Shown here piece by piece: positions 44,721 to 57,274 of a stretch of DNA of 64,000 bases. The position numbers and the translations under genes were made by a program. Source of the DNA: Epiperipatus broadwayi (Eukaryota; Onychophora; Udeonychophora; Euonychophora; Peripatidae); NCBI GenBank assembly GCA_028023455.1, contig JAQFVV010006255.1:1924001-1988000 (forward strand), written 5' to 3'. Each line of letters starts with the position of its first letter. Within the stretch, counting starts at the first letter, position 1. The notes below the pieces were generated by a model. It was not told the DNA's origin. It did no database searches and saw only the letters and a program-made list of their open reading frames with translations.

Positions 44721-45004
44721 ATACACATGCAGTTCATATTTCCTTATTTTTCCAATTTCCCTAGTCTATATTTAAATATTATATGATTTTTCTATCACTA
44801 TCCAAATCTTTTTATACAAAAAAAATATTTTTTTTTTATTAAGGAAAATGGGAAACACGTACTCTCCTAAAACTCACAATGTTATACCTCTTTCTCAAAA
44901 TGAACCACTCTCACTTAAATTAAAAAAGTTTTTATTAGCAGATCCTCTAAAATTCAACTAATCTTATGTATATCTTATTTTTTAAGGCCTCATTATAATA
45001 ATAT

Positions 45005-45008
45005 ATAT
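45005..45008. repeat. Target-site duplication of LTR-2, left
   Basis: ATAT precedes the 5' LTR if that begins TGTGCTG at 45009, and ATAT follows the 3' LTR at 54504-54507. The surrounding TA repeat weakens the evidence, but the length agrees with LTR-1. Confidence 0.45.
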
Positions 45009-46768
45009 TGTGCTGATTACATATTTATTATTATTATTAATAATAATAAAAAAAGGAAATTAGTTGTAAAAGTGAAACAAATAAAGAAATTAAAAGAATT
45101 AGATCATTGATATTTTTTTTAAAAAATAAAGGGAAAAAGTATATATATAACTCTTGAAAGGGTTAATAATTAGTTGAAAATTAATTAAAAGGCTGTAAAG
45201 ATTTTTATTTTTTTAAAAAAGAAAAATATACAAGAAAGGTAATAATAAGTAAAGATTCAAAGACAAAAAAAAAAAGAAGGGGAAGGAGGTGTATAACAAA
45301 ATACATCTCTTTTTCTCTTTAAAATCGCTTATTTGAAAAAAAAAAAGGGTAAATAAAAGATATTAGAAACATATAACAAATAAAAGGTATTAATTAGAGA
45401 GTTATGATATTTAAAACATGGTAAAAAAAATAAGTTTAAATGTAAATTTGATTAAAATGTGAAACTTATACAAAATTTTCATCATAGATCTGTATAAGAT
45501 AAAAAATAAATGTGTGAGAGGATATATTTTTTAATTAGTGGTATTCCAGTAAACAATAGCCGGCAAATCTATAAGTAAGGCAGATTGAGAGTATTAATCA
45601 GTTGATTTTTGAATTCTTCTATTATCAGATTTGTCTAAAGGACTAAACATGAGACTAGCATTTCTGAGCAATATTAGCAGGCATATGTTTGTTAATATGC
45701 GTGGCTAGTGGCCTAAATGGGCGTTTGCTTGATCTTTACCCATCTGAATTCGAACTCACCCATGAAAGAACATCTGCTGCCTTGCCTGCTAAAATAGATT
45801 GCTGTTCTTAATCATGCTATGTCTGAAGAAAGGAATGAATGCTGCTAAGAAACATAAAGCCAGAAAGGAGACTAAACCCTCTGCAACAGACCACACCAAG
45901 AATAACCCAGCCAGTCAGAGCATCGAGTGAAGAATCAGCCGTCTCTGCAAATGAAGTGGGTGCTTCTCACAGGACGATCTATAAAGTGCTGAATGTCTAA
46001 TAATCTAGGTAAAATTTTTCTATCAACATGCATATATTGATTTATTTTATATCAAAAAGAAACAGACTAGTTTAAAATTGCGCAATATTTAAAAGAAAAA
46101 TAACTGTTATTAGAGAAGTTATTTTTTGTTAGATAAAAGAACAATTACTTCATGCTGGTTTTTGCTAATTAGCTATTCTGCCATATAATTATATTATTTC
46201 AATGTTTATAGATTTGTTATTTTAGATGTTTGTTATTTTAGATATTTAAATTCATTATACCATCTAACTTGGTAATTTTTTTTCTTTTGATTAAACCTTA
46301 TTACTGATAAAAAATAGTTGTCTTGCTTAATTTTTTTTTCACCATGTGAACAAATAGCAGAAGCAAATTAAATTTAGGTCATTAAAACTTATGTGGTTAA
46401 CTTTAGATGTAAACAAAATAAGGGGACAAATAGATAAAATTATCTTTTTATTCTAATGAGAAGAAAGGTGGAATAAACAAAGAAGGAGGAGGGGGGGCTA
46501 CCCCACATATTCTTCTGTTACTGTGATAATTTAAAAAAAAAATTATAAATATTTCAAGCGCTGGATGCCTAACAAAGCATTCATTTTGAATACTTTGGTC
46601 CAACAGCCAAGGGACATCTGACCGAGAAATATAACGTTGGAATAATATGTGCATATTTTTCAGTGTTCGGTCAGAAATATAAACTTAAAAGCTAATTAGG
46701 TTTGTATTTGCTTCTTGCTTGACGTAACAGTAGAAATTAAATAATTAAAGATAATGAAAACTGTTACA
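45009..46768 (+). repeat. LTR-2 5' LTR
   Basis: Starts TGTGCTGATTACAT and ends CTGTTACA. Relative to the 3' LTR it lacks about 20 bp near the start ('ggtcacacatgtatatat'). A coding-like stretch near 45835-46000 corresponds to the LTR ORF of the 3' LTR but is interrupted here by substitutions and a stop. Confidence 0.88.
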
Positions 46769-46771
46769 AAA

Positions 46772-46789
46772 TGGGGGCCAGTCCGGGAT
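46772..46789 (+). promoter_or_regulatory. Primer binding site, tRNA-Pro type
   Basis: TGGGGGCCAGTCCGGGAT lies three bases after the 5' LTR. It matches the tRNA-Pro-complementary site used by gammaretroviruses (TGGGGGCTCGTCCGGGAT) at 16 of 18 positions. This fixes the LTR end and suggests priming by tRNA-Pro. Confidence 0.85.
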
Positions 46790-47209
46790 ATTATCACATT
46801 TAAAGGTAATAACCCAGTCGAATATGAGTATGCAGCACAGTTAAAATAGATTTGTATATAAATTAAAAATAAAATAAGTAGCTTGGTGAGAGAATAAAGC
46901 AAGAAACAACAAAATTCAATGAAAGAGAGAAAGAGACAATGTATGATTTTTGGGAGTTAGGCCATAGTACAAAAAAAAATCTTTTTTTTTTAATTGTGGA
47001 GATCTTTAAGGCAGGCTCAGGCGAGTGAGTTTTAGTGAGTAAGGATGGCAGAGACGAACAAACATACCAAATATAATAAGTTTAAACTAAAAAAGAATAA
47101 AGTAGTGTTATAAATTTGGAAATAATATCATTAAATAGTCATAGCAAACAAAGTACTAGATAATATTCATTTCATGTAATAAATTTGATGCGCATGAGAT
47201 CAAAGATAA

Positions 47210-48265
47210 ATATGATCGCCCAAAGTCACAGAGAGGAAAGGATTAGTAGCGAAAAACAAGCTGAACAAAATGAAAATTTTAGTATTGAGAGGGAGATGAA
47301 AGATAATAACGAACACAAAGAGGAAGGTAGTGTAGAAAGCAGTGATTTAATGGGTATTTAAAGAAAATAATGAAAGATCAGCAACAATTTGTCAAAGAAT
47401 TAAATGAAAGGTAGAAGCAAAGAGAGGAATCAAATAAGAAAATGATGGCAGAGTTATGTGAACAACTAACTAAAAACTTCAATCAGAAAATTTAAAGAAT
47501 TGAATGAAAATTTTAAGCAAACCTCATGTCAAATGGCAATCACAAATAAAAGGTTGGATAGCCAGGCTCAGATACTCAAAAAATTTGAGCAACAAATTAT
47601 GGGAAAGTGGGATAATGTAGCACAGGAGGTTAGAATTGAAGTAAATGAAAAGGTAGCCAACGTAGAAGATAAACTAGAAACAATGTGCCATGAAGTAGAA
47701 AAATTTAAGTTAGAGCAAGGGAGACAATTGAGGTGATAAGAGATGAAAACGAAAAGGTTATAGAAAATCTATGACTGGACGTAAATCAGTTAGTGGTAGC
47801 AATAGAGAAAATAGGGTCAAAGGTAGAAGAAAGTGAGAATAATGTAGAAAATATAATAGAGATGACCAAAGCTAACAGTCAAGAACAAAAAAAGCACAAA
47901 TAAATGCATGCAACCAAATAATGAAAATAATAATATTATGAGTAACAACTTCGCTACAGTTAACCAATTTTTGAAAATTTGCATTTTCTCGGGCCACGCA
48001 GGGGAAAATCTTAATGAGCATGATATTATACAGTGAATAGGCTAAGCGAGGAGGTGAGGATCGCTATAGCTCACAACCATGTACAAGGAGAAGCTCAGCT
48101 CTGGTGGAATTCATTACGAATAAAAACGACAACATTCGAGGGATATAAACATTCGATGTTGACAAATTAGTGGGGGGAAGAGCTCCAGGAAAGGGTTAAG
48201 CTGCAGGTAGTAGAGAATAAATGGCAACTGGGGGAACCGTTTAGTATATTTCTTCATAGACAAGT
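47210..48265 (+). pseudogene. LTR-2 gag (coiled coil and capsid) remnant
   Basis: A Glu/Lys/Gln-rich coiled coil is partly open at 47500-47736 (LDSQAQILKKFEQQIMGKWD) and aligns with the LTR-1 ORF. Around 47975-48250 capsid-like readings follow in shifting frames: FSGHAGENLNEH, LSEEVRIAIAHNHVQGEAQL, WWNSL. Several stops and frameshifts break it. The capsid block is also present in gypsy-3 gag. The zinc knuckle that usually ends Gag was not found. Confidence 0.65.
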
Positions 48266-48269
48266 AGCG

Positions 48270-48728
48270 ATGATGAGAGCATTCACAGTGTATCCATTGT
48301 CAGAAAACATGCGAATAGCTAGGCATGGTTTGCCTAGGGAGATAGAACGGATGATGATAGGCAAGGAGATGGTGGAACAGATGGTTGAGGTCTTAATGAC
48401 ATTGGATAATAATGGAATGAAAATAGGAGATCAGGATAGGGACAGAAGTGAAAAAATTGATCATATACAAGTAGCAAATCTAGTGTGTAATGGAGAAGAT
48501 AGGATGCCAACAATGACATCTCAGATATATCCAAAGGTGGGAATAAAAATAAGTGTGATTGTGACTAATGCATTATTCGACTTGGGAAGTCAGATATCGG
48601 TAATGTCACAAGAAATGTTTGATAAGGTAAATTATGTTGACCTGGAAATCAAAATGTTGCCATTAAAATCAGTTCATGTTGTGATGGCTAATGGGAGAAG
48701 GGTAAAGTTGGCATCGAGGCAGGTATAG
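48270..48728 (+). pseudogene. LTR-2 gag end and aspartic protease
   Basis: This open stretch of 152 codons continues the Gag end (RHGLPREIERMMIGKEMVE). From about residue 90 it enters a retropepsin-like fold, with NALFDLGSQISVMSQEMFDK as the active-site strand. DTG has become DLG, so catalysis is probably lost. A possible flap, HVVMANGRRVKL, follows. The frame ends at a stop within the protease. Confidence 0.7.
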
Positions 48729-48984
48729 GTAAAATTACACATAGCAGAGATGGAATATGAGCATATGTTGGTGATCCTGGAGGGACTTATTCCATGAGGT
48801 CATATTAGGCTCAGACTTCATGCATAAAACAGGATGGGTGGTAGATTACGAATGAAGTTTGGTAAAAATAAATAATACACTAATTCCATTAAGTTATCAA
48901 AGGGGAAATGATAATAAAGAAAGGTACACTCAAAGCATGGTAGTAGAAATAGAAAACCGGATTTATAAATAATAACCAAAAAGA

Positions 48985-49735
48985 TATGTTCGAGAAATTA
49001 TTAAAAATGAGATGTTCTCAGAGATTCCTGGGGTGATATGAGGGTCTGAACTCAGGATAAGGCTCAAGGAGGATCGGCCATATCGGGCTTGCACATATCC
49101 TATACCCTATCAATATAGACAAGAGGTAGAGGAACAGATAGACCAAATGCTTAAATGGGGAGTCATATCTAAATGCTTGCCCCAATTCAATAACCCCATC
49201 ATAACAGTAAAAAAGCATGGAACAATTCAGTTATGTTTAGATGCTAGGAAATTGAAAATCCCAGATACTAATGCCCCGCCACCTATGAACGAATTTCTAA
49301 CTAAGTTTAAAAATAAGAAAGTATTTTTCAACATTCAATTTAACTGCCAGTTATTGGCAGATTAAGCTTCATCTGAAGGATCTGAAATATATTGCGTTTA
49401 GATATAATGGACACGCATATAATTTTAATAGAATTCTTTTCAGGTTAAAAAATAGTGGGGCAGGACTTATCCAAGGTCTGGATCAGCTGTTGTCAGAAGA
49501 TATAAAAAATTTTGTTCTAATGTATGTCTTTGACATTGTCGTGGCCTCAGAGAGCATAGAGGAACACTTTGGACATGTAGAGCGGTTGCTAGAGGAGTGT
49601 AAGAAAAGGGGGATAAGGATTAACTTAAATAAAAGCCACTTGTTGACTACTGAAGTCAAATTTCTCGGTCATATTGCGATTCAGGAGTTTTCTCGGTCAT
49701 ATTGCGATTCAGGAGTTTTGTACGCCTCGGAGTAA
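48985..49735 (+). pseudogene. LTR-2 reverse transcriptase remnant
   Basis: Ty3/gypsy RT blocks occur in order: RLKEDRPYRACTYPIPYQYR, QMLKWGVISKCLPQFNNPII, CLDARKLKIPDTNAPPPMNE, a broken palm, then MYVFDIVVASESIEEHFGHV (YVDD altered to YVFD) and EECKKRGIRINLNKSHLL. At least two frameshifts lie in the middle. A short tandem duplication near 49680-49720 repeats 'ttctcggtcatattgcgatt'. Confidence 0.85.
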
Positions 49736-49799
49736 AAAACATGCTAAATCTTTTCTTGGCTGTATAACTTTTATAATCGGTTTTATAGAGGGTTTTCAC

Positions 49800-50320
49800 T
49801 AGACATGGAGCCATTGTTACAGTTGCTAAGAAAAGAAAGGCCATGGACATGGAACGAACAGCATGAATACAGCTTCCAAAGAGTGAAGGAGGGATTCTTG
49901 GATGAGGTCATGGGGTCATATTCTTATTTTGGCAAGCCATTCTTTATACAAATGGATAGCAGCGGGTTTGGATTGGGAGTTACGCTGTTCCAGATACGGT
50001 TAGGAGGCCAGCATGGGGTTCTTTGTTTTGTTAGCCACCTATTGAAATGACCGGAAGTTAATTACACTGTAACAGAGAAAGAGGCCCTAGCAATTGTGTG
50101 GGCATTTAAGAAATTCTGACAGTATATGGTGGGCTCTGTAATAATAGTACTGACTGATGATACAAGCCTCGAGTTTCTCAATCACAGCTTCTTGGCTAAT
50201 AGCAGGTTAATAAGGTGAAGCTTGTTTCCACAGGAGTTTAATTATAAAGTGGTAATACTGCCTTGGGAAAGAAAATATTGTAGTAGACCCTTTAAGCCGA
50301 TATTCAATAACTCAGCGTCA
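49800..50320 (+). pseudogene. LTR-2 RNase H remnant
   Basis: Open at 49805-50050: FFIQMDSSGFGLGVTLFQ holds the first catalytic Asp. After a stop, NYTVTEKEALAIVWAFKKF (near 50060-50115) carries the Glu, and VLTDDTSLEFLNH (near 50145) the next Asp. The catalytic residues are thus still visible although the frame is broken. Confidence 0.8.
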
Positions 50321-50539
50321 ACACTTAAGCTGTGATGGAGTATACATAGTGGCGGCTGAAATACTTGCACAAATTAAAGGAGGCTCAAGGAAAGGTCAGC
50401 GATTGCAAACAAATAATAAACTATCTATAGCATCATCCCATTGTGGAATTTGAAGGGAATCCATTATGTGGAATCATTTCTGCTTAACAGGGGGTCTCTT
50501 ATAGTGGACGTTCAGGAGAAAGAAATAGACACGCATCAT

Positions 50540-51518
50540 TCTTCCAGCTGCCATGAGGAAACAAATAATCGAATATGTACATGAAACATTCGGCCATTAT
50601 GGAGCAAGTAAAGTGGAGGGTTGGCTCAATCATTGGTTTCATTGGCAGTAATGGATGCCAATATTGTCAACATCATTAGCACATGCACCATGTGTGCAAA
50701 AACTAAGCTGCCCAATACATTTGTAGTAGGACATATGCAACCCGTATATACCCAACAACCAAATAGCTTAATAGCAATAGACTTTTACGGGCTGCTACCT
50801 CCATTCAATAAAATGAAATACCTCATAGTTGCTTATGACATATTTTCGAAGCTAGTAGCAGCATACCCAGTAACCCAAGCGAATGCAAAGCAAACCATTA
50901 AGGTGTTAGATTTTAGAGCCATGGGAGTTCTGGATAAAATCCTATTGGATCATGGAACGCCATTTATATCTGGCGAATGGAAGAAATGGATCCAGAAACA
51001 CGGAATAAAACACATACCGACATCAATTCCTAATCCTCAGTCAAATCCGTGTGAATAGATCACGAGGGAGTTGGGACATTTATATATATGACAACCATCG
51101 CAAGTGGGTGAAAGAAATCCCACGAATAGTAAACATGATAAACTGGTTGAAAAATGACTCTACCGGATTCGAACCTGTTAGATTATATTATTGGAGAACT
51201 ATTCCATGCCCATTTGAGATCAGACTACCAGTAGGAATGAGATCAATAAACAGAAGAAAGGACATTGAGCATGCACTTAACCGGTTGAAAAGAATCGGAG
51301 AGTTAAGAAAACAGATACAAAGGGGATCTAAAACCACCTTTAGGATAGGAGATGAGGTCATGGTGAGAGTGCAGTCTGTAAGTCATCCTGAAAAACACAT
51401 ATATAAGAAATTTCAACTGATTTATGAGGGCCTATATGTCATTAAACAAATGTACAGGAATAACGCATTTGTAATAGCACAGGGGTTGGAGGAAAGGCGA
51501 ACATATAATGCTCGTTAA
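50540..51518 (+). pseudogene. LTR-2 integrase
   Basis: The zinc-binding domain is split by a frameshift: HETFGHYGASKV near 50580, then IISTCTMCAKTKL at 50675. The core holds AIDFYGLLPPFNKMKYLIVA (first Asp) and ILLDHGTPFISGEWKKW (second Asp). The third catalytic block ends PQSNPCE and is followed directly by a stop (51056-51058) where relatives have Arg. The C-terminal domain is open at 51051-51518: GDEVMVRVQ, then KKFQLIYEGLYVIKQ, a GPY/F-type module with Leu in place of Pro. Confidence 0.85.
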
Positions 51519-52697
51519 TGAAGAGGGGAAAACGTCCTCCGGATAAAAACTAACTTAAAAGGAAATATAATCGAACAGATCTATTGGCTCGACCAAATGA
51601 TAATGACCTTGGATTTTGAATAGAGAAGACTATATAAAAGGTTAATGTAAATAAAAGAAATTTTTAAGAGGGAGAAAGTAATGGAAATGGTAAGAAATTA
51701 ATAAATGAATAATGCGTGAAGCAAAATGAAGTCATGAAATAAATCAAGTTGTAATCTGTTATGGTGAATTCCTAGCTCGTAAGTCTGTCAAACACAGTTG
51801 CACTTGACATTGAATAAAATAGAAACCACAATTAAAGTGCGTTAACTATATCCACCATTAGTATAATAAAACTCTTCTCGTAAGACTGCCATTGTGATAG
51901 CTGAAGTAAGTCTGCAAATGCAACTAGAAATAATAATAAATAAATGAAAAGAAAGAGGATGGAATAATAATCATCTAAGCTTATTAAATGGATAATTAAT
52001 ACGTAATAAAATAAAATATAATAGTAGTAATGATTAAATGGTAAGTGTCGAGGGTGGATGGATGAAGTTATGGATCGAGGCTATGTGTGTGTATGTGGCG
52101 TTATATATGGATCGCATTTTGAGTTTGATTAAGCCATCACTTCGTAGGATGTAAATCTGCATGTGAGTATGTGTGTTAAGCTTTCTCTTTTAATAATGTA
52201 GCATCAGTAAGAATCCTGGGCTCATTATCTTGCTGGATGAAACGTCAAGAATCAAGAATTAAGAATTTTGTTTTTAGTTAATAATGTAGTGTCAGTAAGA
52301 ATCCTGGGCTCATTATCTTTGCTGGATGAAAAATTCCCAGCTTATTACATTGAGAATAAAAATATATTAATAATTAAGAATTTCATGTTTTTTATTAAAT
52401 TGAATGGACAGTAGAAATTTTCTGACGTTCATTAATGTCAGTGTGTATAGTCTAGACTTGCGAAGAGATTAAAGTGGTTTGATCAGCGCAAAATCGATGG
52501 GAGTGAATGATAGCTTTTGCCTAGTTGTCTCTCTGTAACGATCTCACCATCATTTAAAAAGAAAAAAAATATAAAATACATTTGTACTGCAGACATTACT
52601 GCTAGTAATATCTTTCTTTTACTACAAAGATAGATATCTAAAGGTTAGGAATTTAAATGGCCACTTCAGAAGAAGATTTCCCTCGATTATAATTCTC
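51519..52697 (+). other. LTR-2 post-pol non-coding region
   Basis: There is no envelope-like frame. 'tagctcgtaagtctgtcaa' near 51770 and its surroundings resemble the 126-bp tandem units of LTR-1. An 85-bp tandem pair lies at 52193-52340 ('cagtaagaatcctgggctca' occurs twice). Confidence 0.6.
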
Positions 52698-52711
52698 AAA
52701 AACAGGGAGAG
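52698..52711 (+). promoter_or_regulatory. Polypurine tract of LTR-2
   Basis: AAAAACAGGGAGAG directly precedes 'tgtaa' and the 3' LTR, like the tract of LTR-1. Confidence 0.7.
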
Positions 52712-52716
52712 TGTAA

Positions 52717-54503
52717 CATGCCGATTACATATGGTCACACATGTATATATTTATTATTAATAATAATAAAAGGATAATTAGTTAAAGGGTAAAAGTGAAA
52801 CAAATAAAGAAATTAACAGAATTAGGTCATCGATATTTTTTTAAAAATAAAGTGAAAAAATATATATATAACTCGTGAAAGGGTTAATAATTAGTTGAAA
52901 ATTAGTTAAAAAGCTGTAAAGACTTTTATTTGTTAAAAAAAGAAAAATATAAAAGAAAGGTAATAATGAGTTAAGATTGAAATACAAAAAAAAAAAAAAG
53001 GGGGAAGGGGGTGTATAACAAAATACGTCTCTTTTTCTTTTTAAAATGACTTATTTGAAGAAAAAAAAAAGGGTAAATAAAAGATATTAGAAACGTATAA
53101 GAAACAAAAGGTATTAGAGAGTTATGATATTTAAAACTTTGTAAAAAAAATGTTTAAATGTAAATTTAATTAAAATGTGAAACTTATACAAAATTTTCAT
53201 CATAGATCTGTATAAGATAAAAAATAAATGTGTGAAAGGATATATTTTTTAATTAGTGGCATTCCAGTAAACAATAGCCGGCAAATCTATAAATAAGGCA
53301 GATCGAGATTATTAATCAGTTGATTTTTGAATTTTTCTGTGATCAGATTTGTCTAAAGAATTAAATGTGAGACTAGCATTTCTGAGCACTATTAGCGGGC
53401 ATATGTTTGTTAATATGCATAGCTAGTGGCCCTAAATGGGCGTTTTCTCAGTCTTTACCCATCTGAATTCGAACTCACCCATGAAAGAACATCTGCTGCC
53501 TTGCCTGCTAAAGTAGATTGCCATTCTTAACTGTGCTATGCCTGAAGAAAGGAATGAATGCTGCTAAGAAACATAAAGCCAGAAAGGAAACTAAATCCAC
53601 AGCAACAAAACACACCAAGAATAGAATAACCCAACCAGCTGGAGCGTTGAGTGAAGAATCAGCCATCTCTGCAAAAGAAGTGGGTGCCTCCCACAGGACG
53701 ATCTATAAAGTGCTGAATGTCTAATAACCTAGGTAAATATTTTTTTATCAAACATGCATGTATTGATTTATTTTATATCAAAAAGAAACAGACTAGTTTA
53801 AAATTATGTAATATTTAAAAAAAAAAAAAGAACTATTACTAGAGAAGTTATTTTTTGTTAGATAAAAGAACAATTACTTTACACTGGACTTGTGCTAATT
53901 AGCTATTCTGCTATATAATTGTATTATTTCAATGTTTATAGATTTGTTATTTTAGATGTTTGTTTGTTATTTTAGATATTTAAATTCATTATATCATCTA
54001 ACTTGATAATTTTTTTTCTTTTGATTAAACATTATTACTGCTAAAAAATAGTTGTCTTATTTAATTCTTTTTTCACCAAGCGAACGAATAACAATAACAA
54101 ATTAAATCTAAGTCATTAAAACTTATGTGGTTAATTTTAGATTTAAGCAAAATAAGGGGACAAATAGATAAAATTCTCTTTTTATTCTAAAGAGAAGAAA
54201 GGTGGAATAAACAAAGAAGGAGGATAGGGGCTCCCTCTCATATTCTTTTATTACCGTGATAATTTCCAAAAAAAAATTTATAAATATTTCAAGCACTGGA
54301 TGCCTAATAAAGCATTCCTTATGAATACTTTTGTCCAGCAGTCAAGGGGCATCTGACTGGGAAATATAATGTTGGAATAATATGTGCGTATTTTTCACTG
54401 TTTGGTCAGGAATATAAACATAAAAGCTAATTAGGTTTGTATTTGCTTCTTGCTTGACGTAACAATAGAAATTAAATAATTAAAGATAACGAAAACTGTT
54501 ACA
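52717..54503 (+). repeat. LTR-2 3' LTR
   Basis: Co-linear with the 5' LTR and ends CTGTTACA. By alignment with the 5' LTR the first bases CATG replace TGTG, so the terminal TG seems mutated. If that is rejected, the LTR would start at TGCCG (52719). Confidence 0.85.
53518..53724 (+). CDS. Small ORF inside the LTR-2 3' LTR
   Basis: An open frame of 68 codons, basic and Ala/Lys/Thr-rich (NAAKKHKARKETKSTATKHT). It ends just before the donor-like 'cctaggtaaat' at 53730. The 5' LTR has the same stretch (45835-46000) but with a stop midway, so selection on the frame is not shown. It could be a leader peptide or a chance frame in the GC-richer transcribed part of the LTR. No family is recognised. 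Confidence 0.25.
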   Translation: MPFLTVLCLKKGMNAAKKHKARKETKSTATKHTKNRITQPAGALSEESAISAKEVGASHRTIYKVLNV

Positions 54504-57270
54504 ATATATATTTATTTAAAATGTCATTGTCTTGAATCGCTCTCCAAATGTTAGCAATATTTTTCCTCATTCTTTCCAAATACAATTAAATCTATCTCTT
54601 TTTACTCCACCTTTCTTTTCTAATCCACTCTCTAAACAAATATTCCCAAGTAATAGAAATTTTTATTTAGTTATTATGAAAATAAATAAAACTAACTTAT
54701 CTTGTAGTGCCAAAATCAACCATATCAGCTCATTCGCAATGGTATAATAGGTAGTAAAGAACTGAATTAGTGCTACCTATTTTTCAAAATTTGCATTATA
54801 TTTGCCTGTTTAGTATATAATTTCAAACCTAATAATGATGATCAACATCTGAAATATACCAGATTGTTATAGCAGATTGTAAAAGTGTTAGTTTCTAGCT
54901 TTATGAAATAGCAAAAAATAGCAACATTGCTAATAACCAAGTATCTATTTCTAAATTCTAATGAGAACTTAAAAGTCTCTATAAGAATTCGATTCTTTCT
55001 CTGATAATTTTAGGAATATATTATTTATAGGAAATTGTGCTAAAAAAGTTTAGGATAAAAAAGAGCTGCTAAAATTACAAAATTTACTTAAAAAAAGAAG
55101 ATAATGTTAATTTCAAATTATCTTTGTTTTATTTCTAACATGAGCACAAGTTTCCCAAGATAATAGTAATTAAATTAAAAATAAATACTGAAAAGTAATT
55201 ACTGGCACTTTATCTAAGGATATAGATGACAATGATTTTTTTGTACTGCAAAATTTGAGATGAGGTGGATCAGGGATATTTGAATGTTATTAAGTTTTTC
55301 CATCAACACTTTTTAAATGAATAATACAACTATGTCCACAAAGACCCTTTTCAAACTTGCTTTCTATTTCACTAATAATTCATGTACCATTAGCTTCAAT
55401 ATTAATTAAATGTATTTGAAATTTTTTGAAATAAAATAATTGTTATTGCAGGCAGAGATATATGTGCTTATATATGTTGTAAGTGCATGTTAATTCATGG
55501 TGCTAATTTTATATTGTATATTAAACTAATTTAATATTAATATGTTATAATCTAATTTGAACTTAAAATGAAATGTATTTTCTTGTAGTAATTATATACA
55601 TTTTTTTTTTTTAATTTTGTAAATGAAGTTATATTTTAAATCATGAAAAATTTTTTGAGGGCTAAAATAAACCAAATTTTGATCTGAATTACCTTTAAAA
55701 TTTTTTTTATTCATTACTATCAGCAATATTGTATCAAAGTTTTCATTAAAATTTTGGTGCATAAATTTCTGTAATTGCCAGTATTATCAAAGAAATATTC
55801 TTTTCATATAATTATTAATTTTTATTATTTATTAATAATGTTATTTTTAGTTTTCATTTACATAAACTATGAATAATTTTTTTTTTTTATCATTTGTTTG
55901 CAAATTTTAGAAATGCTTATTATATTGTTTATTCCCAGTGACCATTATCATAGAAAGTTTTTTTTTCCTCTTTTAAATAGTATTTCCAAATTAACATTTT
56001 AACTTAATATTAATTTAAAATGAGTTGTCTCTTGGGCTAATCATAGGTAGATCAGTTTTCATTTTTAATTAGGTAAAGTTCTGAGAGTGAAATGAATAAT
56101 GTGAATTTAAATAACTTGATAATGAGATAAATTGATGTTATGTAATTGCCTTAATTACTTTTATATTGCTGCATTTTGTTTCAGTTGATTATTTACAAAA
56201 AATAGAGAATAAATTATTTTATAAAATTTGTTTTATGCAAGATCAAATGAGAGTATTAATTTGTGAACATTATAATATTGCCAAGTATAAATCTTTGTTG
56301 TAAAATAATAATCACGACTAGCTGTATAATAAAAGTTGTAAGGCATTAGATAACATAAATCATGCAGTTACTGATTTAAGGTTTTTAACATTTGTGAAAA
56401 AAAAAAAATCTTAATGGAATCTATTTCAATTGTTATTAAATATTTATTACACTTCTGAAGAAAGTTTGTCTTTCTCAATTTCTCATGTGGACTAAGCATT
56501 TTAAATGATGATTTGAATGTCTTTTTTTCTAATCTATATTATGAGTAATAATATTTATTGAAAGCATTTTAAATTACATTAATTTATAATGTTTATATAT
56601 GCACATAACATTTGAAGGCTAAGTTCAAGCTGTTGGTGAGATAAATAATATAAAGAGTTTCAATGCTTTAAGATTTACAATTATCCATATGTAATTACTT
56701 ATTTTAGTCTTTTTTTTTTTCACATTTCAATAAACATCAAGACATTTTTTGTTTTTTATCATTTGTTGGCTCTAGAATTATTTTTGGCAGGCAAATATTA
56801 GGTTTTGTATTATCTGAAAAAAAAAAAAAAGAAACAATATTTTTTATTTATTAAGGTATCTTAGTTAGTATTCATTATTTGCAATGATTTTTAAAATTTT
56901 GTGCATTTGAGTTTAGCAGAACATGTGCCTCAAAATGTATAAATCATATATTATATGCCTTTTCTCATTATATATAAAAGTTTATACAATGATTACCACC
57001 TCATACAAATAATACATTTTGTAAGATTTAGTTACCAATATCATTCATTTAATTCAAATTATATACATCACTTTTCAATCTGTGGGTATGACTAGAATTG
57101 TTTTATCAAACATTATTCCATTAGTCTTATATAATATTTGAGGTTTTATATTTATTTTCTCAATGATAAACACTTCAATTATAATCATAGATGAATTGTA
57201 TTATGTAAGTTCATATATTACATTATTAGAATGCATTGAATTTAATTTTAACATACTTCTTTGATTTACG
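54504..57270. other. AT-rich sequence, no clear gene
   Basis: 54520-54740 is pyrimidine-rich on the plus strand, like the LINE region upstream of LTR-2. It could be the LINE's 5' part beyond the insertion, but I could not confirm coding. The remainder is AT-rich intron-like sequence. A 27-bp segment at 55452-55478 sits between acceptor-like and donor-like sites but has no recognisable protein. Confidence 0.4.
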
Positions 57271-57274
57271 ATAT

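Larger units (their letters stand above)
40192..44760 (-). mobile_element. CR1-like LINE (non-LTR retrotransposon)
   Basis: On the minus strand, in order: an ORF1 with a PHD-type zinc segment and an SGNH esterase domain, then an ORF2 with an apurinic-type endonuclease, an RT, and a C-terminal cysteine/histidine motif. The 3' end (40192-40230) is a short tandem repeat, 'catatcatatcacatcacat', in place of poly-A. Domain content and tail type fit the CR1/L2 group. Both ORFs carry stops and frameshifts. The 5' end probably lies near or beyond 44760 and may be cut by LTR-2. Confidence 0.8.
45009..54503 (+). mobile_element. LTR-2: Ty3/gypsy retrotransposon with decayed gag-pol
   Basis: This 9.5-kb element has LTRs of 1760 and 1787 bp, a primer site, a purine tract, and all coding domains in Ty3/gypsy order. 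The LTRs remain highly similar along their length. In gag-pol, by contrast, many stops and frameshifts occur. It may be nested in the LINE, which lies directly upstream. Shared design with LTR-1: the TGTG start, CATGTATATA near the start, 'caagcgctggat' near the end, a CTAG/GTAAA donor-like site, and a similar purine tract. Confidence 0.9.
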
